Below, piece by piece: positions 11,282-25,407 of a stretch of DNA of 64,000 bases. A program made the translations under genes and the position numbers. Within the stretch, counting starts at the first letter, position 1. Each line of letters opens with the position of its first letter. The notes beneath the pieces were generated by a model that made no database searches, was not told where the DNA came from, and worked only from the letters and a program-made list of their open reading frames with translations. The DNA comes from Cruorifilaria tuberocauda (lineage: Eukaryota; Nematoda; Chromadorea; Rhabditida; Onchocercidae), in contig JABVXU010000156.1 in the NCBI GenBank assembly GCA_013365365.1, positions 1-64,000 of the forward strand, written 5' to 3'.

Positions 11282-11510
11282 CTTGCTCTTCTCTTGCTGC
11301 TTGCTTAAAATAGCACTGCTACTGCTCCTTTGCACATTCGGATACTGCCAGAACTGCAAACCTCTTCCCCGTTAATACACCACCTCCTGCACGCAACACA
11401 TCCACATCATGCCGGCAGAAATAGTAGCAGCTCAATGTACCGTATCTCACTGGGAGGGGCGGAGCTTTCTTCTCTCAATCCTCTGCTATTGCTCCACTTC
11501 TTATCAGATG
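11282..11510 (-). promoter_or_regulatory. GC-richer island upstream of egl-5, candidate promoter or 5' UTR
   Basis: Roughly 230 bp with clearly more G and C than the surrounding sequence. It contains a GC-box-like gggGCGGagc (11456-11465) and a TACCGTA heptamer (11438-11444). An open frame on the plus strand across it has no family signature. The placement directly upstream of egl-5 suggests its promoter or an untranslated leader. Confidence 0.35.
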
Positions 11511-12167
11511 AATAAACTTAAAAGTCTTTATGGGCGTTCACCAATGAAATTCTGATTGGTTGAGTTCGCCTGAAATATCAAAATCAAATTTACGTGATTG
11601 TAAGATATCGCTGAAAAAGAAGGACGATTAGTTTATACTAAATATATTTGAATCTTATCATCTTACGTGAGCTTATGTTTTAAGCTAGAACGTGATAAAA
11701 ATAGATGTATGATAGACTTGAACAAGAAAAGGTAGCAGAAAGAGCAAGAAATTTACGTCTTAAATTCTATTAATAAAATTGACCATTTGAATAGTTTAGT
11801 TGCCTTTCAAATAGCCAAGGCATGAAGTCAGTAACACACACACACACATACACAGAAACAGCAATACTACTTATAATAATGGGCCGCTTAATGTACTATT
11901 AAAATTTGATTGCCTTTATTCATCAAATTTTCTCTCCATTCATGCAGGAAATTTTTATTGAACAAATCAGACGAAATGAAAATTAAAGATCAAATAAATA
12001 AAATCATTAAAAAAAAAAAGAGAGATCATCTCTGCGCCATTCATACAATATCTATTACATTCTCATTAATCACTATGGTTTCAGTGATAATTTAAATAGT
12101 TTTCTCACTTTCTACACTAAACTTTCGTGCTGATATAAATTTAGTGCTAATTAGGTTTCATGAATTA

Positions 12168-12248
12168 TTCTTATAAGCATAATCTATCTTATAAGCATTC
12201 TTATATTTCTTACAGGCATAATCAGGATTCTTACAAGCATAATCAGGA
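12168..12248. repeat. Imperfect 21-bp tandem repeat
   Basis: Two adjacent copies of ttcttacaggcataatcagg (plus one a) at 12207-12227 and 12228-12248 differ by one base. A diverged copy sits at 12168-12186. Confidence 0.85.
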
Positions 12249-13953
12249 GCAAAATATCAAAAACCTACAATCCTTTTTGTGTTTTCTTTCTCTCTCTTCC
12301 TTTTCTTTAAGTAATTTTTGATGATAACAAGGTTAGTCAGTATTATAGGTCTAACTTCTGATATCCTTTTTTAGTTTCTTGTTGCATGAAAGCCATTTTT
12401 AACCATATTCATGGTCCAATTTCTCTTATAACTGTAAGATTACAATTAAATGCAATTTCAAGTATTATGAGATATTTACAACGTTTTTTATTTATTGAAA
12501 GTCTAAATCAAGTTAACTTTGGGACGACAATTGGTATCAAATTTTCCAATACTAACAGACAATATAATGAAAGTTATGGCAATCTGAAATAGTAATCAAA
12601 TACTATTGGATAATTCGGCATTGTGTAAGTTGACCAAATTTATGACTACAATTCAAATGAATGAGCCATTGATAGATAACAATTTGTCAGTGCATTTTAT
12701 TAAGCTAATAAATTAGGACACCTTTAGAAGCTTAATCACACGTGGTTTACTCGTTATACATATCGGTCTAGCAAATAAACAGTTCGAATTTTATGAATAT
12801 TTTTATTTAATCGCAAAAAATTCGTACTAATTAATGAAATTTTATCAATTCAAATATTTCAAATAAGAAGTGTGAGAGTTTTTGAAACAAGATAGAAAGG
12901 TTTGTTTTTTTTTGAAAATTAACTCCGTCTGGAATTTTCTCACATTCAATAGCAATCATAAAATAAGCCGAAATATTCGAAAAATCAATGCAATACAGAG
13001 ATCTAATTTCTAGGACCACGAGAATGTATTCATTTGAAGCAGGTGCAGACGAAGAAATTCATTCAGGCGTTGTTAGGGAAACTGCATGACTGCACCACCG
13101 CAAATTCAGCATAATCAGTGAGTGATATCACATTATAGCTAGATTGTAAATATTTTTAACAAACCAAAACAAAATTTTCAACGATTACTGTAGCGATTAT
13201 AGCGATTATCACCATAACACTTTTCATACTTATATCTTGACTAACTATATTCCTAGAATGCTAAAGAATATGAAATGATTATCGTAATTTCCTCATCATC
13301 ACTAAGAATATCAACCATATCTGATCAGTGATCAAATCAAGCAACCATATCTCATGTGCCTTTCAGTTGTATAATAAATAAAACGGTTAATACTATTTCG
13401 TTTAGCAGATGGATTTGAATTAATGTCCGGTAATTTGAGAGCTTTGTAACAAAATTAATGACTCATCTAAAAATCATTTAGAAAACTGCTTTGAATGATT
13501 TATTTTGTCGATCAAATTTAATGAAACAAACAATAACAATTACCTTTAGTATATATATTAAATAATTCTCGTAAAAACTATTCAATCGTTAATACTTATC
13601 ACTTTTATCTCAATATTAATCCTAAATAATCTAACACAAAATGATGTAAAGTGAAATGGTCGAGTAAGGAGTAGAGAGGAAAATGGAGAGAAATTGGAAG
13701 AGAGGGATTCATTCATTACTATCGGAAAAACGTGGATGGGTCATAGCGAGGGTATATTCAAGAAAAAATCGAAAATTCAGGACAGAACTGAAAGGCATGC
13801 AGACAGGCATCTCATTCATCCTATTCCTTACGGACAGATGGAGAAATGCGGTGTAGAATCGGAAAACGGTAGAAAATAGAAAAAGGACGGAGGAAAGACT
13901 TTGATTAGCAGCAGGTATGACAGCTATGGATAGATGGATTTATATGCATATAT

Positions 13954-13969
13954 ATGTGTGTGTGTGTGT

Positions 13970-14027
<58 letters not shown>
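13954..14027. repeat. (GT)n microsatellite
   Basis: About 37 dinucleotide units with one CT interruption near 13974. The Cys/Val and His/Thr open frames on either strand are products of this repeat, not genes. Confidence 0.97.
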
Positions 14028-14030
<3 letters not shown>

Positions 14031-15170
14031 GAAAATGGTAGAAGATTCGAACAATGCAATAATGGATTTTATGGTACAATTTTTGAGAAAATTTTTTAAA
14101 TTTATGAAAAAAGTTCATATAAAACATTGAAAAGAATTTGCAAAAGAAGGCGAAAAAAGTTTGGTGCCATAAAGTCCAGGCCAAAATTTCATTTCAACGA
14201 TGAGGAAATTAAATTTTGTTTAGGAGGACGTTGAGGACAATATGAAGGAAAAGAAAAGTAAAGTAGTTGAAATGAGTAGAGTATCGTGGCGCCACGAAGA
14301 CGATGCGCTTATGGCCTTTCAGTTAAACACATGGATCGAATATTTGAAATGGGATACAGGAAATAGTTAGCGAAGGAAGGAATCATCGACCCCGTCAATC
14401 GAATGTAGCGAGAGAGTCACATTTTCCGTTTCTGATACTTTTTCATGTTGTTTTTCACACATCCGGTTAATGGAGTTTGACATCACTACAGTATCTCACA
14501 ACTGATCTATCGGTAACTGATACTCCCTCAAATATGAGTGTTGAAACTCAATACTTCATGTTATAATTATCAACTGTTACTACTATAAAATGACGTTTCA
14601 CGAATTTAAATTAAATATAAAGCCAGTGAGCAATTAAGCAATTAAATCGTTACAGAAAGGATAAGGAAAATGTAAAGAATTCTAAGATACTGAAACTGAA
14701 ACACGAAAATATTTCAATAATATATAAGAAAATTGAATATGAATCCGTAAGTTAGTAGAAAAAATTAGCAAAATTTAAAATTGCAATTATGAGGAAATTT
14801 ATTTGAAACATTTGAAAAGAAAAATGAATAAATTCAAAAATCTAAATATTATTTTAAATTTTACAAAAAAATATTCGATTGATTGGAAAAAGATAATAAG
14901 TTGAAAAGAGCAACTAGAAAATCAATAATACAAGTTATCAATTTTGATATAAATAAAATCAATTAAATCAGTTTATGCGCATTTTTCAAGTTGTAGCGAT
15001 TTATTTTACAATCACTAAAACAATAATAAATGAGATTTTATGATGAAGTAATTTCATCCTTAACGGGGATATAAAAATTTCTAAAAAACGAAATTTTTTC
15101 GGAGACCAATCAGATTAATTTCAATTAGTACCATTATTTTTGATAGTACCATCAAATGATATCATTATTG

Positions 15171-15235
15171 CCATCATCATCATCATCATCATCATCGTCA
15201 TCATCATCATCATCATCATCATCATCAACATCCAC
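15171..15235. repeat. (ATC)n trinucleotide repeat
   Basis: About 20 catcat-type triplets with one gtc interruption. The poly-serine frame read through it is a repeat artefact. Confidence 0.95.
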
Positions 15236-18065
15236 ATCAACCCGGGAAATCATCATTATCGTTAATATGCCATCAGGTGAGCATCGAAATGCACGACAGC
15301 AGTTCCTTTACCCCTTAGCATTCTTTCGGGTTGCTCAGATTCCTCTCCGCTTTTCCCCCCCCCCCTCTCTTCCCCGTTTCACGACCACTTCCCCCAATAA
15401 CTAGTGGTCCCGGTGCCGTTGCATTAACGAAAATGGGTATTTTACGAGTATTGCTTGCTGCCTCCCAGCCATTTTGATACCATTCCATTCTAATCCATTT
15501 CATTTCATATCATTTCGAACCAGTTCAGGAGCACTTCTCCTGATGATCGGCACAATTCTACCATTTCTATTCCATTCATTCATCTTACTTATCGGCATCA
15601 ACTGCTTCCTTACGTTATTTGCTACATTACACAGCTAAGCTACTATATAGTATCTGAGAGTTAATATCTAAAGAATCACGTGAATCATTCGCGTTCGCGT
15701 TTCAATCACCGTATTCATTCTTCAACAAATTAATTATTGAAATGTTAACATTAAGTAAAACTAAGTAAGTATTGCTCATTCTACTGCATTACTTTTCAAA
15801 TAATATTCCTGGGCCAGCTTATCTTGCTGATACTTACTATTTGATGAATTTTCAAAGCATCTCTTAGTGAACTATGGTATTATTTTGAAATATTTATCGA
15901 CGATGGTAATGCTTCGCCGAGAAAACGCTAATTTAAAATATTGCATTACTAGCAATCAGTAAGTTTACTTTAATTATAAGTAATTTGATTAAACATTAAT
16001 TAGTTAAGATTTAAAATAATTCAGGTCTTTTTTCCGAAGTATTCTTTCCTAAGTGGATATAATCAATTAGACAGAAGTTATTTGCTTTCTTTCACCCTAT
16101 AAATATCATGTAATAATTAAACAGAGATTAAAGGAATTGAGTAAAATCTGATTTACAATCCAAAGAAGTAAGAAGGAATCCTGTTAAATTCAAATAAAAA
16201 AAAATATTTATTTGACCGGAGATTGAAAAGCTAAAGAAATTGGGACGGCAGTTTTTGTTAGAAAATCGCATGTACCAACGTAAAAATAAAAATATCCATT
16301 AAAACGAAATCCTAAAACGAGGACCTATCCGAAATTGAAAAATAAATCATTTAGAGAAATTTGTATTGCTTCTAAAAACAATTTCCTACATTTGTTTATG
16401 AAAAGAAAAATGTTAGCTCGTTTTTCTCGAAAAAAAAAAATAATATTAAAAAAGAAAAGATTTCAAGGAAAAAACCAATGTAAGATATTACTGATGAAAT
16501 TTTTTTGAATACAAAAATAGCATTTTTCTGCAAAAAAATTTATGAAAAAAATATTTAAAATCTTTTTGATACTCTTCTAGGCTTCACTTTCTGAAAATTT
16601 CTTTGACTTTTACATTTCTGATTTTAATCCATAGCAAAATCGATTTTTTTTTATAATTTTTCTTATATCCAAAATCTTCAAAAATTTCAAAAGTTGAAAA
16701 AAAAGTACAACTGTTTCAATTACTCATACACTTTCTAATATCTTCTAATAAATAATCTTCTAGTAGGGATTCAGTTATGCTAATTACAAGCTTCATTCTA
16801 CGAGTATACGTATTTATAATGAAAGAGTAAAAATTTTGTTATTCGGAAATAGTGATAAATAGAATTAGTAAAAGTGTCCAAATCATCCATGCAATCATCG
16901 CATGTAAGATTCCTTTAAGGAGGATGTCAAAAAAAGAATTTTTAATCAGCCAAAACTTCAACTAAGGCAACATTTAAACTCTCCTAGGTAACAAAGCTAA
17001 ACTTAAGAAAAGAACTTGAAAATTTGTCACTGTTAAGAAATTTTTATTGTTCATTTATTAGTCCTTCGAGTGCCGTAAATAATTTTATTATTAGACAATA
17101 TCAAAAATTATGCTTAACTGAAGATTTTAGCTACTTCTGGGGAATTTCCTCTCGAGAAAACTATCTTTTATGATAAAGAGAGAAGAGAGAGAGAAAAAAG
17201 ACCACCCGAAGTGCTGCTAATTGAGACCACCCAGATAGTAAAGTAGTTCGATCGGGAAGAAGCATATGGTGATAACATTTTAGAAAATAAGCATATTCCG
17301 CCCGTGTTGTTTCATTTTTTTGGCCCATTGTTCATACAGCCAAATGTTATTTGTCTTAGAACGAACGTTTTAATTTCTTATTTCTTTTTTTCCTTCTCCA
17401 ATTCCTCTCTTTCCCCATTTTTTTCTCCGAATTTTCATTTTCGTTAAGGAATTATCTTTGGTTCGGTAAGAATTTTTGAGGGAACCGAAGATTATATGCT
17501 AAGCTAGAATTTCTTATTTTCATATAAGCAAATTTTATACTTGTAAGAAAGAATTGATTTAAAAAAAATTTATAAAATAATTCTTTGCTAAGCCTTAAAG
17601 GAAATAATTCAATTATCTACCAACAATTAGAAAATTTTATGTGCTATTTTAACTGAAATAAGATTTCTGTTTATTTGAGATAAATTGTACGAATATTTTA
17701 ATGGTTGGATATTAACATATTTAAATGCAATAACCTAATTTATAGGGTATTTCTTTATAATCTCAAATATTTCTTCACTTCGATTAGACTAGAAAAATTC
17801 GTTATTGCCAAAATTTATAATTTCAATAATTCAAGTATTACTTATTATTGATTGATCTAATATTACTGCTAACACGAAATCTATTTTTCAGTCTTACATT
17901 CATCAATCATTCTCTTAAGTCAAATCTTAATGATTACACACAGAGAAAGCATATTCTACTGTGGCATATGAAATTTATACAGTACTTTCTATATATTCCC
18001 TATATTATTGTAACTGTGATGGAGGATGATGCAGTATTATAACCGATCACAATATGAAAACATCC

Positions 18066-18084
18066 TCACGTGAATCTCACGTGA
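18066..18084. promoter_or_regulatory. Paired TCACGTGA palindromes
   Basis: Two identical 8-bp palindromes start at 18066 and 18077, 11 bp apart, or about one helical turn. TCACGTGA contains the CACGTG E-box bound by basic helix-loop-helix factors. A third copy is at 15676-15683. Function is inferred only. Confidence 0.45.
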
Positions 18085-18272
18085 ACCTGTTGTTAAATTA
18101 TTCTAGTAATTTCAAGCAAATTCTAGTAATTACTGAATTTTCATTTAAGATAAGATTATTTTGAGCTTGTTTCAATCAATAATTTTATTAATATTCTTAA
18201 AATATGGAAAATAGAGAGAAATGAAGAATATTGTTGCAATATATCAAAATTAGCGGTATCAGAAGACTATAA

Positions 18273-18278
<6 letters not shown>

Positions 18279-18313
<35 letters not shown>

Positions 18314-18325
18314 TCTCTCTACTCT
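18279..18325. repeat. (CT)n microsatellite
   Basis: Long CT dinucleotide tract. A GA tract follows at about 18476-18496. Further CT tracts in the window lie near 19412-19446, 23856-23884, 24945-24995, 53421-53450, 61481-61520 and 63652-63670. Confidence 0.95.
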
Positions 18326-21300
18326 TTTTCTTTCATATTTAATGTGAAAAGAAATTGTAAAATCTTTTATATTACTAATCTAACTACATGTTATTTGTGG
18401 AAAATGGAATGTGAGAAGGGTTGGATAGATGACCTAATAAATACATTTGTATATTGTCGAAAAATGAATAAAAAGAAAGAGAGAGAGAGAGAGAGGGGGG
18501 AAGAGTGATAAAGTAGAAGAAAATAGAGGAGTGATATGAGTCAATAAGAAGTAAGAAGAGAAGGCAGTATTATGCGAGAAGAGAAAGGTTGCAATAGGAA
18601 CGAGAATGAAAAACCCCGAGATAATGGGATCGAATCCTGTTTCCATCAGCAATTTTCAATACATTCTCTTTGTATACACATATACAAAAAAAAAAAATAA
18701 TCCATTTTATATGGTATTTCTTTTGGGATAAATTTTTGAAAAAAAAAACGAAAAAGAAAAAAAAAAAGAAATAAAGCAAGAAAAATATATATATAAACAG
18801 AGAAGTAAGAAAAAAAAGAGAAAAAGAAATCAATTAATTTTTAATAGTTAAAATTTTGTAAGTAAAAAGGTAGAAAAGAAGGGAAGAGAGAGGAAAAGAA
18901 AATATAGAATTGTTCTGTTTTTTTTACTTGCAGAAAATATTTTGAAAAAAAATAATTTTTGTTTGTTTTTTTCTTTTTTTGCTTTTTCTAAAAGACAAAA
19001 AAAGCAAATTAAGATTAAATTGAATTTCTTTCTCTAAAGATAATTGGTTTTCTTCTTCCTTTTTTTCTTAGTTTAAAAAAAAGAGCATAGGAATAAGATG
19101 AAAAGGAGAAAAAAGAGAGGAAAATTGGAAGGAAAAGAATAGAAAAAAGGAAATCATTTCAAAAAATTTAAATTAAAGATGAGTCGAATAATTCCATTTT
19201 AAAAGCATTTAATGCTTCTCTTTCAAATAGGAAGAATTGGCTATATGAGAGAGCTTTCCACATACTTCCCCTATCAAAATTCACTAACTAAAGAAAATTT
19301 GATGGAAACCCATCGGTTACCGTATCCCTAAGCAAAAATCACTAACTGGCTGATTCACTCACTCACTAACTGACTGACTGATTTGATTATATTTTCAAGA
19401 CCTTCATTATACCCTCTCTCTCTCCCTCTCCCTCTCTCTCTCTCTCTATCACTCTCTCAATGAATCAATTCCAGTTTAGAAACCCTTATCTTATCGTGTA
19501 CACACATATATACACATTTGGACAAGGACGCCAAGGGATTGACTAATGCTTTCCATAAATACTGTTAGCAATAGATCGGCAAATGATCATCGATATCATC
19601 TTACTGTTAGCTGATGATGATATATTCAATTTTTCACCAATGACTGTTCGAGGATTTTCCATCTTGCTCAGATAAATCAAACGGTATCTTTAAATAGGAC
19701 ACTGTACTGCTTTTTTTTTTGTGTACAGTTTAGTACTACAAAATTATCACATATTCACTGATAAAATATTATCATTTTGACATCTTCACTGATAAACATT
19801 ATCATTTTGCATTTGATAATAATTTCTATTAGTTAAAATTTGTAAAATGCACAGTATATTACTTTTACAATAATATAAATTAGAACAGGTTGATCTCTGG
19901 TTGACTTAACAGATATTACTATATACAGTTTCTTATCAATATTTCGAGAGTATAATAGAATGAGTTGGAGTAGGATATACGAATACAGTAATTTCATTTT
20001 CAATAGAATAATGACATGATATATCAGAGCTGAAAAATAAGGCAAGCAGCATTAAACTCTATTAGAATCAAGCAATTATTGATTGCTTAGAGCAAAAAAG
20101 CTTTACAGTATCAATCGTAGACTCAGTAAGTTACAATTGATAATGCATAAACAGATATTCGTCAACTATGATCACTTCTGTTAAGTACAGATCACTTCGA
20201 ATTCATTTTATTTAATTATAATGTTATGTCGAAGTTTGTGTCGAACGAATACTTTTGTTTTTTTTACTTTCCACTTTCTACTGCTTATTCGGTTAATGTA
20301 CAAGCAAATAGCTGGTAGATTATAGAAGACAGAATTAACAAAGAATTCATCTTATGCTAAAGTTGCTAAATACAGTTACTGAAGTTATTAAACTTTGTTA
20401 ATTTTTAATAAAGCTTTAAAAAATGAATGATAAAATAGAGTATTTGAATTTATTCAGAACTACAAATATGAATTTCATTATACTGTATTGCGTGTATTGT
20501 GCATGTCATATCATTCAGGTTTGATTTTGATTCAAATTATATTTCGGTCTCAGTACAGTACTACTTTTGCTTAAGACAATCATTTCGTGCTAGATTGAAC
20601 AAAATGAAACGAATGATTGAGCATTCATTAAAATCCTTCTAATCTATGGTATTTTTTCTCTCCAAATTTCAGGATGATTCAACAAAGTTGGATTTAAAGT
20701 TCCATTAGGACTTTTCTCAATGACTTGCTTATTCTTTGGTTCGTTAATTTTTGCCATTCAAAAAATTTCCGCAAAAGACTAGGAGCAGAAATATCAGAAT
20801 ACGAGGGAGTGAACTAGTTAATTAATGAAGCTTTATAATAGAATACAGTAATTCTTTTCTTGCTACTTTCAAGGTCTGAACGATATGATAATCATCGAAT
20901 TTGTTTATAAGTTTCAATTTGATGGAATCAAGACCACCAAATTAAGGTTAATGAGATAAATGTATTGAAATTTCAAGTTTGATGAAATTCTAAAATCTTG
21001 CTAAACTTTTTTCAGAAAATAAAGCGAACCAACAACAAGCATAATCAATTGAAAAAACAAAGAAATGAAGAGATGTAACGATGGAAATGAAACAACCTAA
21101 CAAGTTAGTCATTTCGATAAGCTTAAATTGATTTTTGTCTACTTCAAAGATCATAAAAAACGATAGAAAAAACAATAAATCAAACTATTTCCTCACTTTT
21201 TGTAAAATTTCAGTGGATTTAACAAATCTTCATTTAAGTATAACGTTTCGTTATATACATGGGTTATACTTTTATCAGAGCCCCAAATGATATAAAGTAG

Positions 21301-23695
21301 TAAATGTAATCGTAGAAGTTTTTAACATGGATGAACTTTTATTTCGCACTACTGTAAAAAATTTGAAATTCATTAATGTCACTCTTAGCTAAACTAATTC
21401 TAGCTATTTAAAATTTATTTAAAATCTTGGCATGCTGCTATAATATTATTTCTCATGCTTAAAATGAAGCACAATAGCAATCTTATGTTTTATAACGATT
21501 GGTTAAAGATATAGATTAGCGTTAGATCGTTGCTAAGTAATGGCAGATAAATTTTTTTTTACGAGAGAGAGAACTTTTTTTCATCAAATTTTATGAGCTA
21601 TAAACTTTCAATATATTAATTTGAATGCTTTTTTTAGGCATAAAATATTTTTGTAATGATGATTACATGTAATGAGACTTTGGGGAATTTTTTTAAGTTT
21701 CAATATAGCAAAGAAATTTCATGGAAAAATAGAAAACTGTTATAAGTTATCTTATCAAATTAATTCTTTCATTAAAAAAAAAAGAGAATGCTTTAGTTTC
21801 TAATATTGTCAATTGAAAATTCGCTAATATCTACTTTTTTTTCTGTATCAAATATCAAAATAAATTCCATCTATCTAAAAATTTGAGCAAGTTGAGCAGT
21901 ACGAAAGAGAAATTTCGAAAAATTAAGTTACAATGGGGACAAAAAATCAAATCCTAATCCAGTCTATCAGGTTTCTTGAAATGAAAAATTGAAGTTGAAA
22001 TAAAACGAAATGAAACATTGATATTCTAACAGTTATTTATCCTAAAATCTGCTAGATATTCTGCTTGCAATATGATAGCAGAACACTTTTAGTTAGATAT
22101 GGAAATTAATTAGATTTAATAAAAGTTTAGTAGAAAAATGAGTAGCATCAATTTTTGATCGAAATCTTCTTGATCTGATTGAACTTTCGGCACTATTTGA
22201 TCATAAATGCCTTATTATGAGTGATATGAAGTGATTGATCCAAAATCCGCTAGTCAAAGTTATATTTTAATTCTAAATATCGGAATTATAAAATTGCCTT
22301 AGTAGTTAAATAATTTTAACATTAAGCTATAATAACGACGGATAGAAGTTTGAAACATTGCAAATATTTCGAAAAAAAATAAATAAATTTCAAGATTTTA
22401 GCAAGAAATGAAAAATTTCTAAGCAAATTATTTAGGAAAGAAGCTGTAAAATTCAATTTGGATAAATCTCCAAATTGATATTTCAGTCATGGACAAATTA
22501 TATGGCTCTAAAAGGCACATGGCAAACATTCATTTGAATAACAAAGAGTTTTAGGATCGTTTAAGGGTGGTAAATGGTAACGAAAGATTTCCGGTTGTGA
22601 TTTTACCAGAACAGTTGGTTTGATGAATTTGTCCGATCCGTGCAATTGTCACGCAGCAAATGCATGATTCATCACAAATTCATCAAATCATGCTCATGCA
22701 GGCATTGAAGCCAAGAAGCAATTATGATAAATACGGTATTTAGGGATTTGAAAAAGGAAAAGTTTCAGGTTTACAAAATAAACTTCCTAAAGTAAATTAG
22801 AACATAAGTATAAACTATAAATTATTGTAAGTTGCCATTGATTTAATAATATATTTCCAATGTTATTAATTGATTATTTTGAATGCAACAACAGTTAAGT
22901 TTAATTATAGGATGCATGATGACAAGAATTGTGATTATTCATTCAGACGAATTGAGGAGGAATATTAGGTATGATGATCAATCGATTAAGCTGTAAGCAA
23001 GCATTAATTTATTACTTGATGAAATTTCCCAATGTATTCATTCATTAGCTTCATTAAATACTTCATGATAAGCTCATATAAAATATGAGAATCAAAAATG
23101 ATAAGTTTAAAATATGATTATGATTATGATTTGAAATGTTATCAATCGTAGAATAAGTTGGAATAAGAAGTGAATAAACAATTTTTTCTCTTTGCATTTT
23201 CAAATGTTAGAAAAATTGTAAGAGAGAAACGTAAACTGATAGGAAGAAGAGAGAGAGAAAAACCTTTTCTTTTTGTTTATTTTTCATTCTACTGATAAGA
23301 AAAATATTTTTCAAAAAAAACTGATTAAAAAAAGAATGAGGAAATAAATAATTATCATAAGTGATAATGATAAAGATGCATTCATGTATCAGGCGTATTT
23401 AAATGCTGGTGTTAGGATAAGGATGATTTCGTTGTTAGGGGCCTGAAGGCAAAAATCACGAACGAAGTAATAGAGTAGTTGATTGTTTTTATCAGTATTG
23501 TCGGCAAACATCAAAGACAAAGCAGAAGTGATTAAAGATAAGAGAAAAAACTCACTTCACGAGAAACGTCTCTTTTATCAGGGTGATATATGTCTTGCAT
23601 ACACGTTATATATCTAAAGTGAAATTTTCATCTTTACCTTATTATTATGCCAAATATATTCTGATTATATTTTTACGTGCAGATATGAAACATTA

Positions 23696-23748
23696 ATATA
23701 TACACGTACGTAAATTTTAATAATCTAAATATACGTACGTGTATATAT
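23696..23748. repeat. Perfect 17-bp inverted repeat (stem-loop)
   Basis: ATATATACACGTACGTA at 23696-23712 is the exact reverse complement of 23732-23748, with a 19-base AT-rich loop. No gene adjoins it. It could be a small hairpin element, a cruciform or a structured transcript. Confidence 0.9.
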
Positions 23749-24960
23749 CATAATTCTTTCTTAAATTTTATAGGAATAATTTATCTCTATCTTGTTCTAT
23801 TTTTACAAATTACAAACAGAACTATGTTTGAATTGCAGAATTTTTAATTTCTTTCTTTCTTTCTCTCTCTCTCTCTCTCTCTCCTTCTTTGTCCTTCTCT
23901 CTCTTATAAATGTACATTCAATAAATGGGTGATGAGAAAGTTCAAATACAATTGAAATTCAGCAAAATCGAATTTTCAATATATTCATTTATTGGTTTAG
24001 CAGTTAGATCAAATTACTCATCCTTCCACGTGAAGTAATTTTCATTCAGTAATTGTAAATCTATTTTAATACAAAGTTGAAAAAGGTTGATTATAAGAAA
24101 AATTATTATAAAAAATATTTTAAATAAGCATGGAAATATTTCATGTACACACCATGTTTTGTCTATATTTTGCCTGAAATTTGAAAATTTCAAAAAGTTT
24201 TTTAAATAGAAAAAAGAACTTCGAATAAATGTAATGCATGAATAGTGTAACTTCAAATCAACTAGCATCGTTAGAAGTACTAATTTCAGATTTATGTTAG
24301 CTTATTGGTTAAAAAGGTCATGATGTTCTTTACTTTAATTAATTGAAATTTAATAGCAAGTTTTTTTTTTCATGACATACATATGTTATAGTCACAAATG
24401 CAAAATGCAATTGAAATAGAACTTTTTTATTAGCTCAATATAAGTATAAAAATGATCGTAAAGTTAGCTGTTAATGATGGAGAAAAAGATTTATATATTT
24501 TATTGTTAATGCAAGCGATAACCTTTATATTTTCGAATGAATTTCAATAATTCTCAATCGCTTTCAAATTTCAAAACCTGAAATTGAACAAGAGATACGT
24601 GAAATCTATTTATTTTTTTATAACGAGAAATAATTCGTTGTAAAACAAGTTTTGAATTTTGGAAATACAAATACTGAAAAACAAAAAATAATAAAAATTA
24701 TTTTTATTTTTTGATTAAAATTAACAAAAATTTATTAAGTAAGGAAAAGTAATATTCATAAAAATTATTTTTTCTCTCTAACTGCTAAAATAAGTTTGTA
24801 AAAAGTTTTTGAAATTAATAATATATGTGAAACTAATAAGCAACTAAACCACTTTTGAATCATTTCCTCAACTGAACCACCTTTTGAACCATTTTTTGAA
24901 GCCTAACTTCATTTCACTTTTTTCCACTCTCTGTCTCTTTCTTACCTCCTCCCTCTCTCC

Positions 24961-24994
<34 letters not shown>

Positions 24995-25407
24995 TTTGCT
25001 GTTAGAATCAATTTAAAAAAGTAAAATTTGAAAAAAGCTGTGAACGGATATACTTACAAAAGCCATACTTATAAAAAGAATGAGATCTAAATGAATTATA
25101 AACTTCATATTTTAACGTACGAGTATATGTGTTGTTCGTCCGTCTTACACACGTAACTCAACACTTACACGTAACTCTCATTCGTTTTTTTTGTGGTTTT
25201 CGTTTTTTCAAAAACCGCAATCAGTGGCGGTGTGATGAAAAGAAATTATAATGGAAGGTAGTGGTTAGATGAAAGGGAAATTTTGAGAATTTTCAAGAAA
25301 CAAAAGACGATTTTTCGAAGTTAGCGCCGCTTTGTTGTATTTTTATTTGAAATTTATGCGAATGAATTTGAGCAAATAAAATTACGCTTAGGTTGAACTT
25401 GAGAAGC

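Larger units (their letters stand above)
11511..23690. other. Gene-free intergenic region, left part
   Basis: AT-rich sequence with no convincing exon on either strand. It holds microsatellites, a 21-bp duplication near 12.2 kb, a 14-bp palindrome TCGTGGCGCCACGA (14284-14297), TCACGTGA sites at 15676, 18066 and 18077, and purine- or pyrimidine-biased stretches at 18.3-19.1 kb. Regulatory function is possible but not shown. Confidence 0.5.

Noticed and set aside
13917..14184. Open frames across the GT repeat
   Set aside because: Translation of a microsatellite on both strands.
15156..15404. Poly-serine open frame
   Set aside because: Product of the ATC trinucleotide repeat.
18620..18645. Possible tRNA T-arm (gggatcgaatcctg)
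   Set aside because: The arm does not pair properly and no acceptor, D or anticodon arms are found upstream on either strand.
18434..18833. Phe/Ser-rich minus-strand frames
   Set aside because: They come from poly-A/GA purine-rich sequence and show no conserved motif.
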